Source: Micropterus salmoides
Taxonomy: Eukaryota; Chordata; Actinopteri; Centrarchiformes; Centrarchidae
Length of the DNA: 64,000 nucleotides
Assembly: GCF_014851395.1 (NCBI RefSeq)
Contig: NW_024040707.1
Location: 21,498,457-21,562,456, forward strand
Reading direction: 5' to 3'
Part shown: piece after piece, positions 49,791 to 63,018 of the stretch
How the letters are laid out: each line of letters starts with the position of its first letter
Position numbering within the stretch: position 1 is the first letter of the stretch
The notes under the pieces: model-generated
Database searches by the model: none
The model's input: the letters and a program-made list of their open reading frames with translations, nothing else
What the model was told of the DNA's origin: nothing
Program-made: the position numbers and the translations under genes

Positions 49791-49881
49791 TCCTCTTCGC
49801 ACCTCCTCCTCGGCCCCCAATTTTTCTTACACCTCCTCCTGCATACCATGTTTATTTTCTGCTTTCTGTTTCTGTCCACAG

Positions 49882-49941
49882 TTTGATGGTGACAACATGT
49901 ACATGAATGACAATAACCAAGAGTTTCGGTCACCAAACCAG
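49882..49941 (+). CDS. tox2: tox2 coding exon 2 (20 codons)
   Basis: Short internal exon encoding 20 residues, FDGDNMYMNDNNQEFRSPNQ. The FDGD start followed by a Tyr-Met pair matches the second coding segment of TOX2 (FDGDSAYVGM in mammals) and, less closely, TOX. It is preceded by a pyrimidine-rich acceptor ending CCACAG at 49881 and followed by the donor GTAAGA at 49942. Both junctions are phase 0, so exon 1 joins directly (…HSNK-FDGD…) and the frame continues into exon 3. It was too short to stand out as an open frame and was found from splice sites plus family similarity. Skipping it would keep the reading frame. Confidence 0.87.
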
Positions 49942-50159
49942 GTAAGAATGCCCACGTCTTTTCCAATGAACCCCACAGATTTGTCTAAACAAATATCTAT
50001 CTAGTAGCTGTCATGTTGTTATCCTCAGTTTTGCAGATGTAAGCATTTAATAAGAAGACTTTATAGAATGATATGCTTTGGTAAATGTTTCTAAATATGA
50101 ATTGTATATGTTTGCCAGTAAAAGGTGCTCTGAAGATGGGGTAAATGGAGGCAGTGCCA

Positions 50160-50400
50160 CGTAAAACTGGACAATAGATAAATAAAAATCAAGTTACAGT
50201 GGTGTGGGGTCACCCTGTCATTATTCATACATTATTCCATCAATGCTAACATACCTAACTATCACAGTGAACGTGATAAGCGTTAAATCTACGAAGCATG
50301 TTAGCATTGTCATTGATGGCATGTTAGTGTGCTGACGTTAGCATTTAGTTAAAGCAGCCCTTTGCCTAAGTACAGCCTCACAGTGTGGCTGTTGACCCTT
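50160..50400. repeat. GCTAACAT/TTAGCAT-type repeat fragment
   Basis: Reiterated ATGCTAACAT, ATGTTAGCATT and CGTTAGCATTTAG words followed by TTTGCCTAAGTACAGCC and TCACAG, a pattern I remember as a common teleost interspersed repeat. Confidence 0.45.
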
Positions 50401-51284
50401 AGTTGTGATTTTAATGTATAGTATTGCTTTCATAAATCCACAGATTAAGTCAGTTTTTAAACTGTTGCTTTTATCTGCACAGTATCTAATACTGATTTCT
50501 CTGAAAATTTTTATAACAGCAATTGAAGATTTGCTGTATCTGATCAGCTGATTCAAATATAAAATCAGTGATCGGTATGGGTAGCCTTGAAACCTCAATC
50601 GGAGCATCATTCTTCAAAAGGCGTCCATGACTTCGACCCTCTCTTGCTAAGTGGGGGAAAAAAGAAACATTTAATTCCTCATAAGCTTTAACATGTGCCA
50701 TTTAGTAGATGATTTTCTACAAAGCACATTCATGTAACATGTATAACATTGGAGCGATTAATCCATCAACCCAGGCAGTGTTAGTGCAATGTCAATCCAC
50801 TGAGCTAGACAGGTCACTCACAGATAAACCAGCACTAACATTTGACCATTCCAGGCTCAGTGAAGTCCTAGTCCCAGTCTGGAGCGGCACAGTCCCAGTC
50901 TCACATGCGTTAGACAGGCACGGCACTGAGTGCTCCCAGCTGCTAGATGGGAACACATGGCTGGACATATGGCAGAATTTGAAGCTCCAGTATTTGTTGA
51001 TCCAGCAGCGAGGCCTTCATGTTCTGACAAAACATGACGTGGTGGAGGCTCCTCGTCAATTAGCACCTCGCCAAATTCTGTTAGAGAGTCACAGGACAAG
51101 GCCAGGAGGGTGTAGACACCAGGGCAAACACACGCATGCCCCCTCACACACAAACTTGGAGATACTGTAATAGGAAGTGGCACATTCTCTGACACAAAGT
51201 TATTCATAAGTCACCGGCATATGTGCAAGTAGACGTCCTCAATTTCAGTTTGTTTCACTCACGTACTGTACTCAAACAAACGCA

Positions 51285-51770
51285 CACACATATGTCCATA
51301 CTTCTAAACTTATGAGGACCCACTTTGACATAATGCAAACACAAGCATCCCGAGTACCTAACCCCAATCATAAAGACATATTTCTTCCCTTAATTAGTTT
51401 TGGCTTTGAGATAGGTTCCTCTGAAACTTCCGCTACCGCTCCAGTACAATGGGGATGAATGAAATTTAATATGTGGTTCCCTAAGTGTTAACGTTTCGAA
51501 TAACAATTTTCTGGTTACTCTGGATAAACTAGAAAACCTTGATTTAAACAGTTTTTACAGGAGCTTCTTTCCACCAAAGAGGTTGGTTCCTTTGAAATGA
51601 ACCTAATTAGAACATTAACCCTAAACCAATGTCTTAAACCTCAAACAGCCCTTTGAAAAAGTAAAGACCAGACAAAATGTTCTCACTTTCCAAAAATGTG
51701 CTTACTCTCAGGGTGTAAAACCTTAAATTGGTTCTCGCAAAGATTGACAAACAAGAACATATGTATGTGC
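51285..51770. repeat. dispersed repeat fragment (GAGGACCCA / AAAGACCAGACAAAATG type)
   Basis: CTTATGAGGACCCACTTTGA near the left, and AAAGACCAGACAAAATGTTC, CAAAAATGTGCTTACTCT and GGTTCTCGCAAAGA near the right. Similar strings occur in a teleost repeat I remember. The middle is diverged. Confidence 0.4.
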
Positions 51771-54700
51771 ACATAAACACACACTCATATACACGTCATC
51801 CTATAGCCAGAAGGTTGTCTTTTTCCTTTGATGTTGATTGAGTGACTATAATGAGGGGTCAAGTGGGAGCTTTAGGAGCTTATTGTCTACTTATAGCACA
51901 CATCACAGACTATGAGGTCCATCGTTGTTAGCCACATTTCCTGGTCTGCCCTAATTATGTCACATACATGGATGTGTGCTAATTGGGATAAATGTCCAGC
52001 TTTGTAGCTTCCCTGCTGCAGCGGTCATGTGTCAATCATCAACACCCAGTCCAGGTTTGCAGTGTTGTGTCAACAAATACCTTCTTAGTGGATAAGGCAA
52101 TTTGGGCTTTTCAAAACATGTCAGTTGCAGTTGATGCTCTGTCAGTGCTGTCAAATAGAAGCTTACACACCCGTCCTCAGTAGCCCTCCCAACACAGAGT
52201 TCACTGTTTGACTGCAGTTTTAATTTGAAATTTGGAAGAGGCAGGATGTGCACCTTTGCTCTTAAGTTGAAGGATGCAAAGAGCACTTAGCACAAGTTTT
52301 AATGAAAAAATATTAATTGTACATTTTCCGTTCAGTTGTTTTACAGCTTGCCAAATAAAAACACATTTCCTTGTAATTTAGAATGTCCTCTGTTGTTGGT
52401 ATCTTGACCAGAATGAATAATTTCTGTGGATTTGAACAATACTTGGTTACAGGCCATGCATTTGCAATGATTAAATATTATATTAATATATAAAATATCT
52501 TCAAAGCCACCATGTTGAGGGAATGTCTGCTCTTTCTTTGTGCGTCATACACAATTCGTCACTCTGACTGCTTGCTGTGCATGTGAGTCAATCATTTCTT
52601 AATTGATGCGTAATTGTATACATTAGTTGTGTAGTGCTTTGTCACATACAGCTTGCTTTTGAAATTAAATGAGACAAATTAGAGGTTCAAATATGGAATG
52701 ATTTTCTGCATCAATTTGAAACAGTGATTACTGTCTAATGAATATGCTGAAGTCATGTATTTATTTAAATATATATGTATATAATATTTTTTAATGTGTT
52801 TCCCATTTTAAGATTTAAGCATTCCCCTGCCGTGTTTGTAAAAGAACAACATGCTAAAATGCAAGGCAGTAGCATTTCTACTATTTCTTTTCTGGTTTTG
52901 TGTGAACAGCACTGTAAGACTTTTATGCTTTGGTTCTGAGGAAAATGCTCAGCGATACAAAACCTTTACAATAGTCAAACATATTTTGAAAGCCCTTATG
53001 CCTTAATGCTTAAAGTTTTCACACTGTGTTGAGATGCCCACCTGAGCCTTTACATGATGTGTGCCTGTGAAAAAGGTGCATGTAGCCAGAACAGAGACTC
53101 CTTTGTTTGCATGTCTGGGGTCTTCCACAGCATACGCACTAAGGTAGCAGTTTGACACAGCCAGCAGATTGCATTACACATAACATCAGTGGGCTTTTAA
53201 AAAGAGAAAACCACTAATCAGAAACAGCTTTAAAGGGGCCGTTTACTGTATGCTTGGACACAATCTGTCCATTCAAACAAGATGTTTTCAAGGCTTTCAA
53301 TACTGTATGGTTTCTGTACAAGCTATGCATACGAGCTGCACAAATGGAGCTCCCAGACGTTTTGATGATATTGATGTTTTCCATTTAGTTCATCTGTTGA
53401 GGTTTCAGCCTATATGCAAAAGTGTGGGCGTGTTTTTTGTTGATCACTGTTGTATATATCTGCCCACACACAAAGGGGATAGTTTGTTGAGTTAAAGATT
53501 ATTAAACATCTCAATTATCTGGAATGACTGAGAATGTTCTTGGGAGGCATACAGAGTTTTGAATCACACAAATAGCGACTACTGCCTATTCCCTGGTTAT
53601 AAAAACAACCAAGCCTATCAGAGCTTTCTATGTGTGATTAGGAATGGGGGCTTTTTGTGTTTGTGTAATTTGACTTACAGAAATAATAATAACATCTCTT
53701 AAATCAGCATTCATCTTGACATAAAAGTTCTCTAGCAACCATTACTGCAGCTTCTGTGTCAACTGAAAATTACGTAGACGGGAAGGACATATACGTCACT
53801 AACTACTGAGGACAAAATAAACGCCCCTCCCAAACAGAAAAGAGTTCACTTGAATATCATTTCAGACTAAATAATAAGGTGAAAATGGAAATTCAGTCTG
53901 ATTATCAGGCTATCATGCACATGCATTCCAAATAATGCTGACAGTGGTGTATATTTTTACAGCACTTCAATAGCTGCATGAAAAAGATCACAGATAACCA
54001 AAATGGCTGCCTCAAACCACACCCACACAAAATCTAATTTTGGACAATTAGTGTTCTTCATTCAGATTCATTTCAGTCCTGATCTGTTTAGTTATTGTGC
54101 AGACTCGTACCTCCATATATATTTTTTGTGCTTTGGCTGGCTTCTCCTCACCCTATAATCAGTCTCTGCTTCATGTGGATACATGTCCATGTGTGTATAT
54201 GTACATACGGTAGATTAGGTAAAATTAGAGACTAAAAAAAATAGCCAGTTAGGAGTGAATCTTGGAAGAGAAAACAAGCCAGTGGCAGGAAGAAGGAGAG
54301 CAATTTTGTGCATCTCTTCCTCTCTTGTGTTGTACTTGTTGCATTGTGTTCCTGTGCAGGAGAGGAAGCTCGGGGGCCCCTGGTCTTCGGAGAGGCAGCA
54401 AGTTTCAGCCTGTTTGTGCCTCTGTGTTTTCTTTTTCCAGGTGTCTTGCTGAGCTGCGTCTCTCTATCGATTTGGCCGGCTGCAAGAGAACAGTGGCTGA
54501 TGGTCGAGATTAGAATAGAAACCTCACTTGTTGGATACAGGCTCTCTCTTTCTCGTCGTCTTTCTTTTTCTGTCTGTTTCAGTATGTTTATTTTTGTATA
54601 TTTCCTAACTCTGACACTGTCGTTCTCTCTCTTTCTCCTTCCTTCTCCGGTTTTTCACCCATGTTCACCCACCCGATGATTGACTCTTGAAAATGTATGA

Positions 54701-55129
54701 CTGCAGTGCAGACACATCCACTAAACTTCATACACACAACTCACCCTTCGCACTCTCAGTTCACTTCAGATCAGTTCATGTTGCCAAATTGTGTGCACAT
54801 AAAGTAATGATACACAGATACTCAGCAAATTTAATAACCTAACAACTTGTAAGTTATAAAGTTTCCAGTAATGTTCATTTGTATTCTAGAAAAGCAGTTT
54901 CAAGTCTGATCCCTTAAATAGTACACAGTCTAATTATTGCAGCTTTTGATGTACTGCTAAAAACCACATTGACACCAGGATCAGTGCTGATCAATGAACC
55001 TAACATTTGTTTTTGAAGGAAGAGTATGGGACTTTCTTCGGATTATAATAAAGGAGTCTCTGTATCAGCAGTTTTTGCCCAGATACAATTTGAAGTATGC
55101 TAATAAGTTTTCCATACAGAAATAGTTTG

Positions 55130-55500
55130 AATACCACTCTACTGTCTGGATGGTATGAAGCTAAAGCCAGCAGCCAGGTAGTTTAGCTTAGCATAAAGAC
55201 TGAAGAAGCGGTAATACTCTGAAATAAACGTTAAAAAACTACTCTAATACTACTCTAATTCTACTCTAATTAAACTTATTAAAACTGATTAAATGATAAA
55301 AGACCCATTCAACATGGGTAAATAAAGTGAGAAATACTTTAAGAATAGTTTGAGATTTGTGGAAAAACACCTATTAGCTTTCTTTTCAAGCGTTAAATGA
55401 GAAGGTTAATATCACTCTCATGTCTGTTCATTAAATATGAAGCTGAAGCTGGTTAGTTTAACTTAGCATACAGACTGGAAACAGGAAGAAACTGTGGTCT
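55130..55500 (+). repeat. two partial copies of a TTAGCTTAGCATAAAGACTG-type repeat
   Basis: Piece 1 (about 55155-55205) has AAGCTAAAGCCAGCAGCCAG and GTTTAGCTTAGCATAAAGAC. Piece 2 (about 55345-55500) has CACTCTCATGTCTG, AAATATGAAGCTGAAGCTGG, AACTTAGCATACAGACTGGA and AACAGGAAG. Both run in the same direction and match a common teleost non-autonomous element (remembered). Confidence 0.6.
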
Positions 55501-58500
55501 AGGTATTTAAAATCAGAAAAAGAAAGAAGGATAATTTTGTTACAAGCTGTTGACGTGACATTTCACCCCCCTCCCCCCAACCTCTCTCTCTTTCTCTTTG
55601 TCTCCCTCTCTCTCTGAGGCAGAGACACCTCAGTACACCCTGGCACTGCACACCCAATGTGGGCGATGCTGATGTGAAAAGGCACCGTTATTTAACAGTG
55701 ACTCACAGTGCACCATTATACCCCCACCACCACAACTGCAAAACTCTCCTCCCTCTACACCCCCCACCCCCCTTATGTGTTTCTCTTTCTATCCTCTATC
55801 CTTGCATCCTTTCCCTGCAAGAAAAGTTAGGGGGACATTTGAGACAAAGGATGAAAAATTAAAATTGAGGGCCTGAAAACGCCAACACAAATCTCACTCC
55901 CTCTTTGAGGCCGTATGGAGCCGCTGGCAAGGTCACGAGAATGAAGTAGAGATACATATTGTACGGTGCGTATTTAAATTTCAAGAGAGCACGTAATTTT
56001 GGTAGCTTGAATTCAGGCTGAAAAAATGTTTTCAGCTATAAACCAGCACTGGGGCATCAATATCTGAAAACAATGCTGGAGGAACATCAGAGGAACATCA
56101 GCACAACATCCACGCCCATGCTAAGAGGGATTGTAAGTTACAGTTGTAACCAGGGATCGGTTGTTCTTTATGTAGGTCAGTCCATGTCAGCCAATAAGTC
56201 CAATTACCATCAGACTCTGAAATAGAACAAGCTATGACCCCTGCTCTGCCTTTATGGGGCTGGAATGGATGGAAATCCTTTGTCTGCCACTGAGTTTGGA
56301 TTTTATAAAAATTAAATAAAAGATTTATTAAGAATATATAGATATTAGTGGGTCCAGAGTAAACACCAGGATGAAACAATATTAGAGTGAATTGTTCAAA
56401 GACTTGGATTCATGGTGATGTGAGAAGTCAACGTTACCCTTGTTCGAAGAACACGAACAGATTTATCTTTCCAGACGTCTGCTGATATCTGAGGCTTTAA
56501 AGAACATCAAAACGACCCACTGTCCCACTCTTTTTGCCGTCGTCCCTCGGTCCCTCCTCAAATACATAGCCCGCAGAAAAGCAGCATTCCTCCTCCCCCC
56601 AAAAACAGCAACTTATCAGCAGCAAGAGTGCACTCAATGATTCATACACTCTTTTAAGAGAACTTGAAACCTTGGCTCTATTTTGGTCCCGGCCTCTCTC
56701 TGTATATGCTGCAGAGGGATTTAGTGGGACTAAGTAGTTTGATATTTCTATTGGTTTTCTGTGTGTATTTTCACTCTCTCGTTCCCTCTTTCCCAGTGAT
56801 CTTTCTCATCATATGGAGACCAAGGTCATGGCTGATTGAAATATAATAGAAGTGTAGACATCTGGCCTAATACTGTGGGAAGTTAAATCTATTTTAATGG
56901 CCCCTGCCGCAGTGGATTCTCTCTGATGCAGTCTTGCGCTTCACTGACAGTAAATCACAATGTTCTCTTATTACCCTGACTGGAATGAGGGCATAGAGAA
57001 AGAACAATGAGGGATCCACATCATTTGTTTTCACCCCTCCCTTGCTTTTTCCTCTCCTCTCCGCTCCTCCTCTCCTCCCCTCTCCACTCTGTTTGCGACT
57101 CATAAAGCAAGGGGCTTAAAGAGAGTGACATCATGAAAATAAAAATAAAGGGGATTATGGGCGAGCTATTGTGCCATATGTGATTACTGGGGCTTCCATG
57201 TTCCCTTGGGGGGGATGAGTGACTACGAGACAACATATTTTATTTATTTATATGATTCTCTCTAATGAATAAGAATGGGAAATGTGGATGAGACCACAGA
57301 ATTGCCCCTCTTGTCAAAAAAAAATGCTGCCTTTGGTCCAAACATTAAAGAATTTTCTATTTCTCTCTGTTCCAGTAAAAAAAAAAGATCAGAGATATTT
57401 TTTCACCCTTCATCTTTGATCTATAACTGTGAGGGTTTTTTAAAAAATTGAACTGACATAAATGTGCGGCACATGGCACTTTTTCCACACCTTTTCAAAA
57501 TACTTCTTTTGCGGCTGTGTTTTTAGAGTTCAGGTACAATTCAGCACAGGTCCACCCACATGTGCAATGAAGAGTCAGGTCCTTTTTACCCACCTAAATG
57601 AGATCCATTTTGATGTGACATTTGAGAGAATTACCAGTGCATGGGGGAGCACGGAAGAGGTTAGCTCACTCCTTTGCTATTGGCTGAAGTACACCACAGC
57701 CCACCTTTAGTGACGGACGGTATGAATGACCCTGAGCTACTATCGGTCATGGTGAACCCTCCCACCCCACCCCCTCCTTGCACACTTCACTTATCCCAGG
57801 TCTGTCTTGCTATCAGTCAGCCTGGTAGGTCTGCTATTCCATTCTCCTTCTATTGTACTACTTTGTCTGCTTCTCTTGATACATCACCCAATTGGAGTTC
57901 CTTGTCGTTTCAAAGCCAGGTCAGATAGCCTTTGTGGACCCCGCAGACCATCGACTGTAATGGTCACTTGTGCGGCACACCTCAGCAATGTTCAGCACCC
58001 GCTGATGATGATGAGTTTGATTTCTGCCCTTTCTGTGCTCTGCAAGGGTGATCTTTTAAGGTGAATTTTGAAATTCCCCATAAGATGTTTTAAAGATTTA
58101 CTGTTGCCATCCGTCTATCTGGAATACTCGGAGTGGACGTGAAGACCTTTATGTATGCATGGCCAGCTGTTGTTTGTCGCCAAATTCATGCTGCTCTGTC
58201 ATTTTTTTCACAAAGTAGCATATGGCTGGATGACTTTCTATAGGACACTGTATACTCATTCAAAGTTATGTGGTTCTATGACGCAAAAGAGTTTTTTCTT
58301 CTGATTAGTTCTTTTTAAAACATTATCAGAGTTTTCTATTACAGGAAACATTTTGAGTGTGTCAGTCACTGAAGCTGTAATAACAAAGTCCATCAAAGAC
58401 AGACAGCTCTTGTCTTTTGGACAATTTGTCCCCGTCAGCCATGACAGGCTCTCTGGTGTACTGTGCAACATTTTCATTCTCCTCCCTTTGACGAACACAT

Positions 58501-60743
58501 CATTGTTCCCAGATGAGCTGTCTTCTGCTAAACACCTCATAGGCCACGCGTGACTCCATCACCAAGCTAATGACTTCATCTTGTCTTCAAGGCCATTTGT
58601 GTCAGGAAAACTTTAGCTGAGCTGATTAATTTGTTTCCACTTAAGATAGCTTACTTACTTAAAATAATTGACATGGTGAAGCTATATTCGGTAACAGAGA
58701 CTTTTCAACCTACAAGCTTTCATGTCAAGGTTAAATTTCAGTTCTTATTTACATTTGAATGGCCAACAATTCTATAATAATCTTTTGTTAATTTAACATG
58801 CTCTGAGGATGTAGGGTTTTCACGCAAGTGAGACGTCTAGATTTTGTGTACCTTATTTTCCTGAATAAAAACAAATTTCAATACAAAACTTTTACATACA
58901 GAATCAACGTTACTTTTTAAGTTTAAATGATGATACGATGTCTCCTGGAGTATAACACCAGGCTGAAAAGCAGAAAGAGTTTTACTGCCCTCTCTAGTTG
59001 AAACTTTAAATTCTGTTGCACCATAGGGGCTTGGGTGTGGTTAGGAGTGATTTCTCTTGCACCTGCAACCACGCCCAACAGTGATGTCAATATGTGCTAC
59101 ACAGCAAGGTGAGAAACTAAACCACATGGGGTCAGCAAGAGCACAAATGTCAGCTGCTGTTGTTATTTAAAGATTAATAAATATATTATTTCAATCAGCC
59201 AATTTCCAAAAAAAAAGTGAAACTATTTGAATCTGACCACACATTGGTGCCAACATGAAATACTTACAAGTTTTTGATAACTACAAAAATAGAGCAAACA
59301 CAATGTGGTTAGTATTCATAAAGGACTGAGGTTCGGTACTGATCCCAGAAGTATTTAGCAGTTAGCATTAAAACCAGTTTTAATGTATGCTTTAAGTGAT
59401 AGAATGCATGTTTTAGTGTAGAACATCAGAAGGCATAATAAAATCAACACTGTCCCCATTAGGATCATCATTTTTTTTCTTCAAAGAACCTGCTTTATGT
59501 ATGATGAGTTATAATGCCTTGGAGCAACATATCTCTATAACTATGTTAAAACAAAATGGTGTTTTATGTTGAATGGCAACTGATGTACAAAAGATGCTTT
59601 GTGCTATTGTGAAAGAAAGAAAATAAGAGAAGAGTTGATATGTAGAACCTTCAAATGTCCAAAGTAATGTCCTCTTCTCCAGGAATATGACAGATTTGCT
59701 TAAATTTCACCTCTGGGGGGGAGTTGAAGGTTAGCAAGAGAAGGCTGAATCAACATTTGGCGTGTCTTTCTGACCCCTCTCTCTCTTATCCAGTCACGTC
59801 CTGAAAGACAGTATATTTATGAATTATTTATCTATGTTTGAAAATATTAAACTTGTGATGTCCTTGTCCCGTGTCTTATCTTCAAGGACATCATAAAAAG
59901 CTGTAAAGAAGAGAAAAAAAAATCCAAAGCGATGGAAGGAACGGTCGTAAAATAGCCTCTGACAGAGCATTTAAATCTTGGTACATATCTCAGTGTGTTC
60001 AATTACTCATCCCTGCCAAACAAACATCTCCTTCTCTTTCATTTCCTCTTTACAGTGATTAGAACAGCTGGTACAGTTGTAGTAGAGCTTCCTATCACAA
60101 GTTACAACCCGTTTTGGCTTGTGAGCCATTATAGCCAAGCAGTACCTACATACATATGTCTATGAGTAGCTTCTCAAATGTGAGAACATTGTGTCATTTT
60201 TTTGCTTGAAACAATAACTAAATTATCATGATTATTTCAGATCCATTTTCTGTCACTTGACTAGCTGGACAGTCTTCTAACCATTTCAGCTCAAATCTTG
60301 CGACCCACAGGTTAGGAAACACTGCAGTGAAAGGACAGTGCTATGGTATGGTCATTAAGGTTAGGGCTAGTCTGGTTTTTCCTCCATATTATCTGTAGAC
60401 AGAACCCTTCACTTTGCAGTTACCCCATGGTCGGTCCATGAGAAATTTAATGTTTGAATACTCAGATGCCATACTTTTTGTAGCCAGGAATAGATGCACA
60501 AACCAGTGAGAATTGTTAAATTTTTTTATTGAACTAAACCTAGTGCCTATGCTTGTTAACAATAAGAACAAATGACAACAATGATAAATGTTAGACACCA
60601 AAGAAAGAGACATTTGCAAACCCTTTATCGTGGGAAAGGGAATTGTCAGTGATAATATTTCTGAGCAAGCACCAAACGAGGACAGTGAGTGTTATGGGAA
60701 GAGAAAATAGCACATCACCCCCTGATAGTAAACATACTCTCTT

Positions 60744-60766
60744 TTATTATTATTATTATTATTATT
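60744..60766. repeat. (TTA)n microsatellite
   Basis: Seven or so consecutive TTA units. Confidence 0.95.
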
Positions 60767-61429
60767 TTCTCCCTAATGACAGCGCACATTACAAGACTTT
60801 TATCCTATCTTCAAGCACCCGTTCTGCTTGTGGGGACATTGTAGTTGTTCCTCAACATTTCTTGCCATTTGTTTGCTAAAAGTATTTGTTTTCAAGATGA
60901 ATTGCTGCACTGGCAGGCGAGATGACAGCCTACACGAAGATGATATTGAATTGATTTCTGAAATGTTGCAGAACGGGCTAGTTGATGTGTACCACGAGAC
61001 ATGAATAATAAAAATTCTATTAAAAAGCTCTTGAATGGCTGACACTGGAATATTATTTGTGATGATTAATTTTCTTCAGTCATTATAAAGGGGAGTTGGC
61101 ATCAGATTGCCTCTGACAAAATTGCTTTTCATTCCCCGGTGAATACCCTCAGTATGCTTTTTGAGAGCACAAAACCATATTTCTCAGTGTAATATTATGT
61201 CAAGATAGGCCCTGGAAAAGACAACCACCAGCTCTGCTCATGTATCACCTTATTAGTGCCATAAAATCTGTGCTGTTTTACCTGGTTGGGGTCATTTGAA
61301 CATACTGGATACATTTCATAATAAAGAATGTGCGGTTTGGTTAGTCCAATTTTACTATTTCAAAAAAATTATACGATTGGCATTATAATTGAGAGATTAT
61401 TAAATAGTTACTAAGTGAGTGTCAATGGT

Positions 61430-61780
61430 GTTTTTCCACATAATGAATTTGATTAACTGTATTTTAAAGGCGTGCAGGCTGACAGTTTGTTGCTTCAAAG
61501 CTGTCAAGATTTCTGAAGCAAATTACTCTGTACAGCAGCTGTTGTTGTCTAGCCTAACTCTAATTAATTTGCTGTGTACGTTTGTGTTGAATTAATTCTC
61601 AACACTTTTGTAAGCGCAACAATTTGCATTTCTAATTATTTTTATTTTCAGCAAAACAGCCCGAATTGACTGCTGCAGTTCTGTGGCAACAAAAATCAAC
61701 AGGTGCTTTATAAAAGCCAATTAAGAAGCTTTTTAATTACTACTGGAACATCCTTTGTTAGCTGTTTTTCTCCTAGTTTG
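61430..61780. promoter_or_regulatory. candidate homeodomain/POU-site cluster before exon 3
   Basis: An AT-rich but non-repetitive block 360-710 bases upstream of exon 3. It has CTAATTAATTT, GAATTAATTC, an octamer-like ATTTGCAT (61622-61629), CTAATTATT and TTTAATTAC. Paired homeodomain cores plus a POU octamer suggest an intronic enhancer; this is inference from motifs only. Confidence 0.27.
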
Positions 61781-62141
61781 TTACTGAACTTCAGTTTCTT
61801 CATTAAAATGTTGTAAAGCAGTATGATTGTCTGATGGACACGTTTTTCTTAGAGATTCAAGAGTTGAAACCACCCCCCTATTTTATTCATGTTGTAACTA
61901 CATGTAGCACTCTTTTAAGGCCCAGGAACAAAGTTTTTAATGTTGTTTTTATGATGCTGTGTTAACGTGGCTTTCCCCTGCGTGTTTCCTCCCACATTCC
62001 AAAGATATGCAAATGACAAATGTCTATCTGTGACCTGTCCTGCGACCTTTACTCAAAAGTAGTGACGGTCGCTGTGATTGCAGTGTTCCTGATTCATCGT
62101 CTTCTAAAAAATGTATTCCTTTCTTTTCTCTGCCTTTTCAG

Positions 62142-62399
62142 AGCTACTCCAGTCAGGGTAGAGGCAGCAGTGGTGGTGGAGGAGCAGGGGATGAAGACTA
62201 CGAAATCCCCCCCATCACACCCCCGAACCATGCCGACCCTTCTCTGCTGCACCTCATGGAGCACGAGTCAGGTTACCCCTTTCACTCCCTGCCTCACAAC
62301 GGCCTGCTCAACACCTACTCCTATCCCGAGCTGCCCGCCCTCATGATGTCCAACATGCTGGGTCAGGACACCCACCTGCTCTCGGGGCCTATGCACTCA
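62142..62399 (+). CDS. tox2: tox2 coding exon 3 (86 codons)
   Basis: Encodes 86 residues starting SYSSQGRGSS. It contains the strongly conserved TOX-family block DYEIPPITPPN (exon residues 19-29), then SLLHLMEHESGYPFHSL, NGLLNTYSYPELPALM and SNMLGQDTHLLSG. NMLxQDxHLLSG is the TOX2 version of the motif; TOX has a different ending and TOX3 differs more. The acceptor is a pyrimidine tract ending TTTTCAG at 62141 and the donor is GTGAGT at 62400, both phase 0. A glycine- and serine-rich stretch (GRGSSGGGGAG) sits where mammalian TOX2 has an Asn/Ser/Glu-rich linker. In the protein this region precedes the nuclear-localisation signal and HMG box, which are encoded by later exons outside the window. 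If the intron were retained, the frame would read on to a stop near 62472. Confidence 0.9.
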
Positions 62400-63002
62400 G
62401 TGAGTACACCTTTTTTTGTCTGTCCCTTTTTAGCTGCGGCCCTTCATGATCGTGCAGGTCAAGCGCTGAGGTAGGCTATTAGTCTTCATGGCCAGAGAGC
62501 TGCAAGTCAGCGCAGAGAACATTTTCTCTGAAGGTTTCACAAGGTTCGTGAAAGTTCAGTCTCAGTTTCAAAATGTTTCCAGATACTGTTGATCCTATGA
62601 TACTCCTTTGAAGCTAAAAACACGTAGCAGCAGTGAACAGCAGGGAAACAGCAAAATGGCTAAATCTTCTGTGTGCAGCTCTCAGTAGTCTCAAATTATT
62701 TTTCGTTACAGCAAAGTGTTCTTCTATTAGAGGGACAATTAGCAAGGTTAGAGGCCAAGGAAGCTGAGAAAGTGAAATCTGAGCAAGGCCAAAGTCTATA
62801 CATGCAACATTTGTAAATACAGAGAGCTGCTGCCTCCTTAACACCCAGACCTTTGCTGTAGAGCTTCTTTAATAACTATTCAGCTGCACAACTCAAGGAT
62901 TTCATTGCCTCAAAGTGAGCTAAGAAAAGGAACGTGAAAATCGGCACTGCACATTTTCATTTGTTATGATCGGCAAAGCAAAAAAGGAACAGGGAGAGAT
63001 TT

Positions 63003-63018
63003 GGGGGGGGGGGGGGGG
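63003..63018. repeat. 16-base G run
   Basis: Uninterrupted G16 on the sense strand of intron 3. It may slip in sequencing, and the length could be inaccurate. Confidence 0.9.

Larger units (their letters stand above)
7381..49881 (+). other. tox2 intron 1 (42.5 kb)
   Basis: Runs from the donor GTAAAT to the acceptor CCACAG. It is non-coding throughout as far as I can see, and carries nearly all the transposon fragments and microsatellites listed separately. Stretches not otherwise annotated (for example 7520-11260, 26.2-30.3 kb, 36.8-38.5 kb, 39.2-42.1 kb, 43.8-45.1 kb and 47.9-49.6 kb) are AT-rich unique-looking sequence with only short chance frames. A very long first intron is usual for the TOX family. 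Confidence 0.8.
49942..62141 (+). other. tox2 intron 2 (12.2 kb)
   Basis: Runs from the donor GTAAGA to the acceptor TTTTCAG. It contains repeat fragments near 50.2-50.4, 51.3-51.8 and 55.1-55.5 kb, a short TTA microsatellite at 60.7 kb, and possible conserved AT-rich blocks close to exon 3. The remainder is unique-looking AT-rich sequence with chance frames only. Confidence 0.8.

Noticed and set aside
50709..51170. 153-codon open frame in intron 2, with a 116-codon frame on the other strand
   Set aside because: Not low-complexity, but it has no recognisable domain or splice context, and both strands are open over the same bases. Treated as chance. A translated search with a conserved hit would reverse this.
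60240..60324. Possible right end of an old hAT element (GGTTAGGAAACACTG)
   Set aside because: It resembles a hAT terminus, but I found no matching left end or target duplication.
62020..62346. 108-codon frame across exon 3
   Set aside because: It reads exon 3 in the wrong frame; the real frame gives DYEIPPITPPN and has consistent phase-0 splice sites.
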